Below are positions 53,943 to 62,707 of a DNA stretch of 62,807 bases, in pieces. Below the pieces are notes generated by a model. It did not search any database. It was not told the DNA's origin and saw only the letters and a list, made by a program, of their open reading frames with translations. The stretch is from the NCBI GenBank assembly GCA_030528665.1, contig JAUMYK010000003.1, positions 1 through 62,807 of the forward strand, given 5' to 3'. The DNA is from a bacterium (GTDB lineage Bacteria > Patescibacteria > JAEDAM01 > Absconditabacterales > Absconditicoccaceae). The translations under genes were made by a program, and so were the position numbers. How positions within the stretch are numbered: position 1 is the stretch's first letter; each line of letters begins with the position of its first letter.

Positions 53943-53970
53943 TTGATTTTGCCAAGCAAATTCCTATCAT
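53943..53970 (+). promoter_or_regulatory. Promoter of the Thr-Met-Gly repeat gene
   Basis: TTGATT-N16-TATCAT, 31 bp before the ATG. Confidence 0.6.
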
Positions 53971-54001
53971 ACAGATCGTTTTACTTTTTAGATGAAAAGA
54001 A

Positions 54002-54418
54002 ATGAAGAAAATTTTTGTACTTTCTGCAGTAGCAACTTTAGCTTTGCTCGCTACCGCAAATGCGACTACTACAGGAGAGACAAACACTATGGGTACTGGA
54101 ACTACAATGACTGGAACAGTAATGACAGGTGAAACTATGACAGGAACTACAATGACTGTGACTGTAATGAAAGGAACTTCAATGACAGGAGCTACAATGA
54201 CTGGAACAGTAATGACAGGTGCAATGATGGATTCAGAAGCTACAGCTAAAGCTTTTCTTAAAGAAAAGGCAGCTATCCTTGAGGGTATTGCACAGACAGT
54301 AAAAACCAAAGAAAAAGCACTTCAAGAAAAAGTTGCAGCACTTGTAGAAGTATTTAAAAAGAGTGCTGATGAATATACCAAAAATGTAGGTGTATATCTT
54401 GCTTACCTTTTGAAATAG
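54002..54418 (+). CDS. Secreted Thr-Met-Gly repeat protein
   Basis: 138 residues. A signal peptide (KKIFVLSAVATLALL then ATANA) is followed by about 50 residues of near-tandem TMTGT/VMTG units, then a helical Lys/Glu/Ala-rich C terminus of about 65 residues (KEKALQEKVAALVEVFKK). The repeat is compositionally extreme. It could be an extended surface spacer. No known family; no internal UGA even though Gly is abundant. Confidence 0.7.
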   Translation: MKKIFVLSAVATLALLATANATTTGETNTMGTGTTMTGTVMTGETMTGTTMTVTVMKGTSMTGATMTGTVMTGAMMDSEATAKAFLKEKAAILEGIAQTVKTKEKALQEKVAALVEVFKKSADEYTKNVGVYLAYLLK

Positions 54419-54436
54419 GGGTGATATATATACGAG

Positions 54437-54470
54437 AAAAGGAGTCAAAAGTCAGACTTCTTTTTTTTAA
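54437..54470 (+). terminator. Terminator of the Thr-Met-Gly repeat gene
   Basis: GGAGTC and GACTTC arms with a long T tract; contains the TCAGACTT motif variant. Confidence 0.65.
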
Positions 54471-54498
54471 TTGTTTTTTTGTGCAAAAAGGCTATACT
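54471..54498 (+). promoter_or_regulatory. Promoter of the second M23 gene
   Basis: TTGTTT-N16-TATACT, 29 bp before the ATG. Confidence 0.7.
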
Positions 54499-54527
54499 CA
54501 TTCCTCTTTATCCTCTCCTAAAAAAAT

Positions 54528-55598
54528 ATGAAAAGGCTGATCTTAGCTCTGCTCTGTATTTTGTGCTATTGGAGTAGTGGGTATGGATGGACTTATCCGG
54601 TTATCACTATTCAGGGAAATTTTTGTTGAGCTCAGGAGCCGAATTGTGAAATCCCTTTACCAAAAATCCATAATGCAGATTATCTAAGCTATTACTCAAA
54701 TCCGCTCTATCGTAGGGTGTATACTGTACTCTGGGGTGGTACCTATTTTTGAGGCTGGGATTTTGGACTTTGAGCGCATAAAGGGGTGGATATTGCGAGT
54801 AAGTTGGGTACACCGATTTATGCTATAGGAACTGGGCAGGTACTTACTGCACAAAGCAAAGGTGATCGAGGAAAGGTGATTACTATCAAGCATCATTTTG
54901 CAGGAAAATATATCTATTCAAATTATGCGCATTTGGATGAAATACTTGTACAGCCAGGAGAGCAAGTAGGAGAAGGGCAGTTGATTGCCAAGATGGGTAC
55001 AAGTGGCTATAGTACAGGTCCACATCTCCATTTTCAGATCGATACCAATGAAGGAAAACATCCTTATCACCCTGGTAATTGTGGTGGAGCAACCCTGATG
55101 CAAAATGTTAATGAAGCTAGATGCCGAAATCTCGTTCAGCAAAACACCCTTGATCCCATTCTTTTCTTGGAAACACAGGGAAAAATTTTTGAGTCTGAGG
55201 TCATTGATACTTCGAGAATGCCCAGTCAGTCTTCTCACTTTTTAGCACCGTATGAACTGGATATTCAGCTTTCTAAACCTCTTTTTCATCTTGAGAACTT
55301 TGGGCAGCTACAAATCCGTAATCTTCGCCCTCAAGGAGATGGTTTTCTACGCGGAGATATTGAGCTTGAGGCAGGAGAAGATGCTAGCCTTATTCCCAAT
55401 AAAATTATCCATCTGGGGAAAGAGAGAGCTATAAGTATAAAGGCAAAAAAATCCTGACTTTTTATGGTCAAGATTCGTTATGATGGCGATCTTGTAAAAG
55501 AAATTCCCTTCTTTGTAGTAGATGATGAGCTTCTTGCACTCCTCAAGGAAAAAGCCCAGACTCGTCCAGAGTTGCAAACAATTTTATCTGAGTTGTAA
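54528..55598 (+). CDS. Secreted M23 peptidase
   Basis: 356 residues; four UGA-Gly (54627, 54750, 54768, 55455) would break the N terminus under the standard code. Signal peptide (KRLILALLCILCYWSS), then an M23 domain with AHKGVDIAS, YAHLDE and GPHLHFQI, zinc ligands intact. The region before it (NADYLSYY...VYTVLWGG) resembles the same part of the M23-NlpC protein at 36533, so the two are related. Probable peptidoglycan endopeptidase. Its end overlaps the convergent dnaG end by 15 bp. Confidence 0.88.
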
Positions 55599-57317
55599 TC
55601 CTTTTCTCAGTTGGAGGAGTTCTTGTTTTTCTGCGTGGGGAAGGGTAGTACTTTTCAGCGCTAGTTGAAGTAATTTTTGTAAGTGAGGAAGAAGGGTCTG
55701 GAGGATGATATGATATCTTTTGTCTGGATCAGAGAATGCTTCTAGTTGTTGATCCCACCAGAGGCTCATTTCATCAATCTGCTGCTCTTCCTCAGTGGAG
55801 AGGGTTCCTCAAAAACTTCTTTCGAGGATGCTTCCTGGCTCTGCCTGTGCGAGTAGTCTAACAAATGAAAGTAAGGTATCTCAATTTTGGCTATCTCAGA
55901 GATATTTTTTGATTCCTTCTTGTGCAATAAGTCAGACAAAGAGTGCATCTCTTTCAAGCTGATAGTTTTGCTCCTGTTGTTCTTGTTGTCTTTCTTGCTG
56001 TAGGAGGAGGAGTTTACCGTCACTTGCTTTATATCTCTGAAATTGGGCGTTTAAAATTTCAACTGCAAATCCTAATTTTTCAGCCAAAATTTGTTTGTAA
56101 TGTTCCTGGATAGCGAGGCTGTTGACTGATAAAATGAGTTCAAACAGAGCGTTGATGAGTTTTTGTTTATCGACAGGGGAGTTGATATCCATAGTAGAGC
56201 GAAAATGCTCATAAATACTGATAAATCCATCTTTAGCATTATTTAAACAGTGCTCAAATTCAGATTTCCCATTTTTTGTATTTGCAAGATCATCGATATC
56301 TTTATTCCCTTGCGGTAAACTTATGATTTTTGGAAAAATATTCTGTTGATAAAAAAGCTTAAGTGCTCTAACAGTAGCCTGATAGCCAGCACCATCATTG
56401 TCAAAGAGAAGATAAATATTTTCGCTATATCTTTTGAGGAGTTTGATATGATCGCTGCTGAGTGAGGTACCAGAGCTAGCCACACCGATAGGATATCCGA
56501 GTCTTGCAAGCCCAAGTACATCCATCTGCCCTTCAACGATAATGAGTTTTTGTTGCTCTCTAATATGATTTTTAGCTCGGTTAAGTCCGTATAATACCTT
56601 AGATTTTTCAAAAGCTTTGTGTTCGGCACTGTTGAGATATTTAGGTTTGTCATCAGGATGCAGTACCCTCGCTGAGAATCCTATCACATTGCCCATCGTA
56701 TCATAAATAGGAAACGTGATCCTGTTTCTAAAAAATGCATAAATCTCACCATGACTATTTTTTTTGGCAAGGGAGGCTTCTAAAAGATCGTTATCACTAA
56801 ATCCCTTGCTCCTGAGAAGCTGAATCAGGCTATAATGCTTGTCTGGAGCGAGCCCAATCCCAAAATGTTGGATAAGCTCTAGACTGAGTTGTCTTGTTTG
56901 TGTGAGGTAGTTTAGTGCCTCAGGACTAGCTTGTAGTGCCTCTACAAAAAAGTTTTGGGCAAGTGTATGCATTCTTTTGAGTTTTGCTTTTTCGTCACTC
57001 TGGTTACTGAGTTTTTGGATATTCGTATCGTAGCTGCTGAGATCAATATGTTGAATTTTTGCGAGTTCTTTGACTGCATCCCAAAAATCAATTCTCTCTA
57101 TCTCTTGTAAAAAACTCAGAGCATTACCTCCTTTTCCACAGCCAAAGCACTTAAAAATCTGTTTGGTTGGAGAGACCATAAAGGAAGGGGTCTTTTCATT
57201 ATGAAATGGACAACATCCAGAAAAATTGCTCCCAGCTCTTTTGAGTGGAACATATTTACTGATAATATCTACGATATCTGTTGAGTGTAGGAGATCATCA
57301 ATCAACTGGTTAGCCAC
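55584..57317 (-). CDS. dnaG: DNA primase
   Basis: 577 residues from a GTG at 57317 (TTG 57326 is an alternative). The CHC2 zinc finger (CPFHNEKTPSF, then FKCFGCGKGG), the Toprim core (IIVEGQMDV, LLFDNDGAG) and a C-terminal helicase-binding part are present. Four UGA-Gly occur only in the last third (55932, 55896, 55881, 55809), where a standard-code reading would truncate it. Synthesises replication primers with DnaB. Confidence 0.93.
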
Positions 57318-57464
57318 GAGTTGCAACCTTAAGAGCTAAAACGATTAGTATTGTATGATTTTGTGTACTATTGTAAAGAGAAAATCAATCTAAAGATCAT
57401 TTTTCTTGAAAGTATAAAGCTTTTCTGTAGTATGGAGTCAGATTTTTTTATTTTTGTAGTACTG

Positions 57465-58217
57465 ATGAGTATCAAAGCACAACTTGCTGAGTTCTATACC
57501 AAGGAGGCGAAAAAATATACCCAAACCAGAAAAAAACATCGATCAGATGGTCAGCACTTTGTAGATGCGATTACTCAGCTCAATCTTCCCAAGCCTAAAA
57601 TCCTTGAACTTGGCTGTGGGGGAGCAAGATTTCTTGATTATTTCAAACAGCACTATCACTGAGATTTTGACTATTGTGGCGTAGATCTCTCCTCATGACT
57701 TCTTCATTATGCTCAAAAGTATCATCCAGAGCAGCGTTTTGTGCAGGCGGATATGACTACTTGGATGGCAGGGCAGGAGCAGGAACAGCGAGATGTGATC
57801 TTAGCATGTGCAAGCTTTCAGCATCTCCCAACCCAAAAAGAAAGGAAAATGCTGATCAAAAATGCTTATAAAGCACTCAAATATCATGGTCTCCTCCTGA
57901 TGACCAATCGAGCTTTCTCCGAGCGATTCCTTAAAACGCATCCAACTCTCTTTATCAAATCAGGGCTAAAATCACTTTTCTCTTTTTGACAATGGAGCTG
58001 GAGAGATGTCTTTATCCCTTGGAAAACGGCATGACAAATACATTATAGATATTATCATCTCTTTAGTCTCTCAGAACTCAGGGAGTTACTGATGACAGGA
58101 GGTTTTGTGATCAAACAACTCAGCTACCTTGATAAGCAAGGACTATACACTGAGGATCGAAAAAGGGCAAATAATTCCTTCTTTCTTGCTCAAAAAACCG
58201 TTTTCTTGGGGGCGTAA
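57465..58217 (+). CDS. Class I SAM-dependent methyltransferase
   Basis: 250 residues; UGA-Gly at 57660, 57705, 57987 and 58032. Motif I ILELGCGGARFLDYF, an acidic loop VDLSSG, and LACASFQHLP are typical; the C terminus (HLFSLSELRELLMTGGF) matches small-molecule methyltransferases. The start ATG 57465 is preferred to upstream starts because the fold begins there. Substrate unknown. Confidence 0.85.
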
Positions 58218-58254
58218 TCAAAAAGATTTTTTTTAACATTCTTATTCCTTACTG

Positions 58255-58494
58255 ATGGTACTTCATACGCAAAAAATCCCTTCTTCTGCTAGAAAAAGCT
58301 CCAAAAGACTGATCAGAAATCTCAAACTCTTTCTTGCAGCGGTGGGCGTGATTTTGGTCTGGAGGGGAGTGTGGTGACTCTTGGATCTCTATCTCTTCCC
58401 TGCTTCCAAGACTTTGAGCTATCTAGTAGGTATCGTGCTGGGGATTCTGATTTTGATCTTGGATGATGGAGTCTTAGAGGAATTGAAGCATTAG
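58255..58494 (+). CDS. Small two-helix membrane protein
   Basis: 79 residues, invisible under the standard code because of a UGA-Gly at 58375. Basic N terminus, then helices FLAAVGVILVWRGVWGLLD and LSYLVGIVLGILILIL, and an acidic end (DDGVLEEL). The WRG.WGLLD..LFP pattern recurs in CPR small proteins to my recollection. It lies 37 bp after the methyltransferase. Function unknown. Confidence 0.6.
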
Positions 58495-58544
58495 TCTCAT
58501 TTCACTCCCTTCTCCTCCGAAAAAGAAAAAAGTCTGACTTTCGC

Positions 58545-58574
58545 TTGATTTTTCTTCCAAAATACATATATACT
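58545..58574 (+). promoter_or_regulatory. Promoter of the rplJ-rplL operon
   Basis: TTGATT-N18-TATACT, just upstream of the L10 leader. An AAGTCTGACTTT motif ends next to the -35 box. Confidence 0.65.
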
Positions 58575-58582
58575 AGTCATCT

Positions 58583-58668
58583 TTGCCGAAGACAGTAGGT
58601 GAACGACCTTGTGAAGTTCATAAATCCTACCGAGGTTATCCATATCGCTTTTCAGACTTAAATCTTTT
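58583..58668 (+). promoter_or_regulatory. Ribosomal protein L10 leader
   Basis: The RNA contains GCCGAAGACAGTAGGTG, a hairpin region, AATCCTACC and GAGGT in the order seen in the L10 leader family; GTAGG pairs with CCTAC. L10(L12)4 binds this kink-turn structure and represses its own translation. It lies between the promoter and the rplJ start with the usual spacing. Confidence 0.8.
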
Positions 58669-58736
58669 TTTAGGAATGAATGACGAAGATAACTCTGGCA
58701 ATGAGTTATTTTTTATTTCTAGGTTTTACACTACTC

Positions 58737-59249
58737 ATGACAATCTCAAAAGAGAAGAAAATTGAGCTGGTAAAACAGTATGTGCAAGATCTTCAATCTG
58801 CAAAGAATGTAGTAGTATTGCAGCAGTCTGGACTGCCTGTGACACTCTCTACTTCTATTAGAAAAGAAGTCATTGGAGCTGCTGGTAAATATAATGTTAT
58901 CAGAAAAAAACTGTTTTTGCTTGCTCTTAAAGAGGCTGGCTTTGATGCTGTAGCTGAAAGCGATCTTGATGGTGCGGTAGTAGTTCTTTATGCAAATGAA
59001 GATGAATACGCTCCGATGAAGGTTGTTAATAAGTATGCAAAACAAGTGGCAGGAGACAAGGAGCTTAAAGCTTCACTCAAATTCCTTGGAGGATGGTATG
59101 ACAAAAAATGGCATAATGCTGAATATGTGACCGAATTGGCAAACATCCCATCCAGAGAAGAACTCTTGTCCAAATTGGCATACTTGTTCAATTACCCAGT
59201 ACAATCATTTGCTGCGGTGCTTGATCAAATCTCAAAAAAAGCTGAATAG
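58737..59249 (+). CDS. rplJ: Ribosomal protein L10
   Basis: 170 residues from the ATG at 58737 (MTISKEKKIELV). L10 anchors L7/L12 dimers on the 50S stalk. The N-terminal rRNA-binding domain and C-terminal helix (QSFAAVLDQISKKAE) match the family. Chosen start fits the usual 165-175 residue length; the upstream in-frame ATG at 58680 would be in the leader RNA. First gene of the stalk operon. Confidence 0.93.
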   Translation: MTISKEKKIELVKQYVQDLQSAKNVVVLQQSGLPVTLSTSIRKEVIGAAGKYNVIRKKLFLLALKEAGFDAVAESDLDGAVVVLYANEDEYAPMKVVNKYAKQVAGDKELKASLKFLGGWYDKKWHNAEYVTELANIPSREELLSKLAYLFNYPVQSFAAVLDQISKKAE

Positions 59250-59311
59250 GCTTTCTCCTATTCAATCTGTAATCCTAAGAAAACAATTTTATTTATTATG
59301 TTTTGTACACA

Positions 59312-59692
59312 ATGGATTTGACTAAAAATCAACAACAGATCTTGGATCTTGTAAAAGAAATGAATGCTGTTGAGCTTAACGGGCTTGTAAAAGCTTTGGA
59401 AGAAGAATTTGGAGTAACTGCTGCTGCTATGGTAGTTGCAGGAGGTGCTGCTGCTGGAGCTGCTGCTGATGCTGGAGCTTCTGATGCTATGAATGTTGAA
59501 CTTGCTGATGCAGGTCCACAAAAGATCGCTGTTATTAAGGTAGTTAAAGAAGTTCTTGGACTTGACCTTAAAGGAGCTAAAGAATTGGTTGAAAAAGCAC
59601 CAGTTATCATCAAAGAAAACGCTAAAGCTGACGAAGCAGAAGCTTTGAAGACCAAGCTTACTGAAGCTGGAGCTACTGTAAACTTCAAATAG
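59312..59692 (+). CDS. rplL: Ribosomal protein L7/L12
   Basis: 126 residues. N-terminal dimerisation helix pair, Ala/Gly-rich hinge (GGAAAGAAADAGA), and a C-terminal domain with VIKVVKEVLGLDLKGAKELVE. Follows rplJ by 62 bp and recruits translation GTPases. Confidence 0.96.
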   Translation: MDLTKNQQQILDLVKEMNAVELNGLVKALEEEFGVTAAAMVVAGGAAAGAAADAGASDAMNVELADAGPQKIAVIKVVKEVLGLDLKGAKELVEKAPVIIKENAKADEAEALKTKLTEAGATVNFK

Positions 59693-59769
59693 TTTAGAGT
59701 AAAAAAAATGACAAAAATCAGAGTTTTTTTGGTTTTTGTGTCCTTTTATTTCTGAAATTACCTATACTT

Positions 59770-60435
59770 ATGACAGTAACTGCTGCACAAATTATTGAGG
59801 CGCAAGCACATATAGGTACACTCAAAAATGAAGCTCATCCAAAGACAAGTAAATACTGGTCTGAGGTAACCAATGGAGTAGTAGTGATCAATCCAGAATC
59901 AATAGCACAACAGCTTGAAACTGCAAGAGATACTATCCAAAAAGCGAAAGCTGCTGGAAAAGAAATCTTGGTCGTATGTGAAAAGAAAATGTATGCTGCT
60001 GAACTTGAGGAACTCGCTGCAAAAACTGGAGTTTCTTATCTTAATTATAAGGTATCTGGAGGGTTTTTGACCAACTTTGATACTTTCAAAAAGAGAATTG
60101 ACTCAATCAATGAAATGGTAAGCTTTATGGAAAGTGATGCTTATGCTGCTCTTACCAAAAAAGAGCAACTCGTCTACAAAAGAAATTTTGAGAGAGCTAA
60201 TAAAGTATATAAGGGAGTTACTAACCTTAAAAAAAGACCAGAACTCGTAATCGTAGTAGATGGAACTATGCTTTCTACTTTGATTGATGAGGTAGAAGTT
60301 TTGAAAGGAAAGCTCGAGGCAATCGTGATTGCTGGAACCAACTTTTCAAGATACTGGGCAGAAAATGATTTGGTAGTAACAAACATCAATAGCTATAAGA
60401 GTATTGATTTTGTACTCAATTACTTGCTAGCTTAG
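59770..60435 (+). CDS. rpsB: Ribosomal protein S2
   Basis: 221 residues. Recognisable S2 features: the N-terminal AHIGTLKNEAHPKTSKYW, KAAGKEILVVCEKK, VSYLNYKVSGGFLTNF (family: HRWLGGTLTNF) and PELVIVVDG. The sequence is divergent and a little short, as CPR ribosomal proteins often are. tsf lies about 590 bp downstream, the common rpsB-tsf pairing interrupted by one membrane protein gene. Confidence 0.9.
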   Translation: MTVTAAQIIEAQAHIGTLKNEAHPKTSKYWSEVTNGVVVINPESIAQQLETARDTIQKAKAAGKEILVVCEKKMYAAELEELAAKTGVSYLNYKVSGGFLTNFDTFKKRIDSINEMVSFMESDAYAALTKKEQLVYKRNFERANKVYKGVTNLKKRPELVIVVDGTMLSTLIDEVEVLKGKLEAIVIAGTNFSRYWAENDLVVTNINSYKSIDFVLNYLLA

Positions 60436-60463
60436 TAACAATTATTTCTTCCTTACGCAACTC

Positions 60464-60910
60464 ATGCAACCAACAATGTATTTGCCAAGTTCATCTGAAA
60501 GAAAGAGAGCAATAACAGCCTATCTTTTGGTAGGGGTTCTCTTTTTTTCAGGCAAGGAAGATTTATCGGTCTATGAGTATTTTCATTATAGACAGGCAAT
60601 TGGCTGGTATGCGACTACAATGTTCTTCTTATTGATGTGGTTGTTTGTTTTCTGGATTCCCTTGATTAGGGTAATTCCGTTTTTGCTTATCCTGTCCAAT
60701 TTAATCTGGATGGGGGTGTTGGTATTTATGGCTCGAAAGGGCAAATATGCTACCACAGCTCCAACAGAGTCTCGACGAAAAAGGATTTATGCTGATATTG
60801 GATCTTGGATTCTCCATCTCTTTGATATTAAAAAAAATGTCTATGGGGATATTGCTCTTGATAATAATGAACAAATCACTACTCTAGAGCAGACGCCTCC
60901 TCAAGAATAG
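60464..60910 (+). CDS. Membrane protein between rpsB and tsf
   Basis: 148 residues with hydrophobic segments ITAYLLVGVLFFSG, ATTMFFLLMWLFVFWIPLI and a third (LLILSNLIWMGVLVFMA), then a cytoplasmic C terminus. No family recognised. Its place inside the rpsB-tsf pair suggests cotranscription. Confidence 0.6.
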   Translation: MQPTMYLPSSSERKRAITAYLLVGVLFFSGKEDLSVYEYFHYRQAIGWYATTMFFLLMWLFVFWIPLIRVIPFLLILSNLIWMGVLVFMARKGKYATTAPTESRRKRIYADIGSWILHLFDIKKNVYGDIALDNNEQITTLEQTPPQE

Positions 60911-61025
60911 GAGTCCTAGAGGAGACTACTTGTACTTTATCAAAGATAACTGGTGCTTACTATTTATGTTTGATAAAAGACAACATCAGAAGTCTGATTT
61001 TTTATTTTGTTTAGTATGTAAAAAA

Positions 61026-61820
61026 ATGCAAATCGACATTAATTTGGTAAAACAGTTGAGAGATATGACTTTCGCTCCATTGGGTGATTGTAAAAATGCT
61101 TTGGTAGAAGCTGGAGGAGACCTAGAAAAAGCTGTAGCAATTTTGAAAGAAAAAGGAATCGCTAAAGCTGGTAAAAAGGCTGACAGAGAGACCAACGAAG
61201 GATTGATTAAAACGCATAAAGATGGAGAGAGAACCTTTGTAGTAAAGTTGCTCTGTGAGACTGATTTTGTAGCAAAAAATGAGACTTTCCTTGCTCTTTT
61301 TGACAAGGTATTTGCAGAACTCAAGGCTACTACTGGTGAAATTGAAAACCTTGAAGCATTGGCTCCTGAGCTAACAGAAAAAATCAATACTTTGATCGCT
61401 GAGGCAGTTTCAACAATTGGAGAAAACCTTAGACTTGGAGAGGTATTTATTACTTCCAATACCGTATATGTTTACTCTCATGCAGGAGATAAGGTAGTAT
61501 CTGTAGTTGCTTACAATGGTGATGAAAATGTGGCTAAAGAACTTGCATTGCAGGTTGCTGCTTTGAATCCAGAATTCCTTACTTTGGATGAAGTACCAGC
61601 TGATGAAAAAGAAAAACTCGCTGCTCAATTTACAGAAGAGCTCAAAGCTGCTGGAAAACCTGAAGCTATGATCCCAAATATCGTAAAAGGTAAAGTAGAC
61701 AAGGCTTTTGCTGATAATGTATTGCTTGAGCAGGAGTATATCAGAGATGGAGCTAAAAAAGTAAAAGAAATCTTGCCTGCAGGATTTGAAGTTTCAAAAT
61801 TCTACAGATTTGCTGTGTAA
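61026..61820 (+). CDS. tsf: Elongation factor Ts
   Basis: 264 residues from the ATG at 61026. UBA-like start (VKQLRDMTFAPLGDCKNALVEAGG), the TDFVAKNETF motif that contacts EF-Tu, and KVLLEQ...EQEYIRDG at the end. Exchanges GDP for GTP on EF-Tu. An upstream in-frame stretch (60930) is leader. Confidence 0.95.
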   Translation: MQIDINLVKQLRDMTFAPLGDCKNALVEAGGDLEKAVAILKEKGIAKAGKKADRETNEGLIKTHKDGERTFVVKLLCETDFVAKNETFLALFDKVFAELKATTGEIENLEALAPELTEKINTLIAEAVSTIGENLRLGEVFITSNTVYVYSHAGDKVVSVVAYNGDENVAKELALQVAALNPEFLTLDEVPADEKEKLAAQFTEELKAAGKPEAMIPNIVKGKVDKAFADNVLLEQEYIRDGAKKVKEILPAGFEVSKFYRFAV

Positions 61821-61868
61821 TTTTTCAGTGAAGAGTTCAAAGTGTAGAATTTAGAATTGAAAAAATAG

Positions 61869-61908
61869 AAAAAGTCTGATTTCTGATGAAGGGAGTCAGC
61901 TTTTTTTC
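61869..61908 (+). terminator. Terminator of tsf built from inverted CTGA motifs
   Basis: AAAGTCTGA and TCAGCTTT arms, then TTTTTTT. Same design as at 62655. Confidence 0.8.
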
Positions 61909-62091
61909 TTTTAGAGAAAATAACTTAATGGTGGAGCTTTACATTACTTGTTTTTTAAAACTTTATTATTATATTTTTGTTATTTATATCTTAATAAAAA
62001 ATATACTTTTCGTGATAGGAAGAAAGGAATATAAAATGGTTTGATTATTTTTTACCGAAATCAGTTTTTATTTTTTCATGATGCCAAAATG

Positions 62092-62637
62092 ATGGATCAG
62101 GTTCATTTTTATGCATGAGCATATCACTTTTTTTCAAATTTTTCTGCTTTTGAGATAGAGTTTGAGGGAGAATATTGGCAAACTTCTGAACACGCTTATC
62201 AAGCCTTGAAGTTTATTAAAATTCCTGCTCTTATGAAGGCAATTCAAGCAACTCCTTCGCCCTATGAGGCAAAAAAGCTTGCTGAATATTATGCAGAGCA
62301 GCAAAGAGTGGATTGGAATGAGGTGAAAAGAGGAGTTATGGAGCAGATTATTCGTGCTAAACATCAGCAGCACTTTTGTATTCAAAGAAAGCTTCTGGAA
62401 ACCTATGGAAAAGAGATGATTGAAGTTTCTCCTCAGGATTCCTATTGGGGACGAGGTCCTGATCAGAAAGGAAGAAATGAACTTGGAAAAATTTGGATGC
62501 AGATCAGAGAAGAAGCTGTTAATCAAATCAGAGCTGGAAAGCTGATCTCTCCTGAAGTTTTGGCTCACAAGCTACAGGAGAGGATTGATCAAATAAAGCT
62601 TCAAGAAAGGAGATATTATGCTTCTCTTTTGGAATAA
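62092..62637 (+). CDS. NADAR/YbiA-family N-glycosidase
   Basis: 181 residues. The start VHFYAGAYHFFSNFSAF (Gly from UGA at 62116) and SEHAYQALKF show the N-terminal NADAR motifs; DSYWGRGPDQKGRNELGKIWM is the C-terminal block. NADAR proteins cleave N-glycosidic bonds, for example removing ADP-ribose from guanine or hydrolysing riboflavin intermediates. The true start lies 114 bp upstream of the first standard-code start. Confidence 0.85.
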
Positions 62638-62654
62638 TTATTTGAATAAGTGAG

Positions 62655-62692
62655 AAAAGTCTGATTGCTGTTTCAGGAGTCAGCTTTTTTCT
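62655..62692 (+). terminator. Terminator of the NADAR gene
   Basis: AAAAGTCTGA and TCAGCTTTTTT arms around a short loop; symmetric A and T tracts allow use from both sides. Confidence 0.75.
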
Positions 62693-62707
62693 TTTTTTAT
62701 AAAAAAT

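Noticed and set aside
53851..54309. 152-codon minus-strand open frame rich in Val-Pro
   Set aside because: Exact complement of the Thr-Met-Gly repeat gene. The plus strand has a signal peptide, promoter and terminator.
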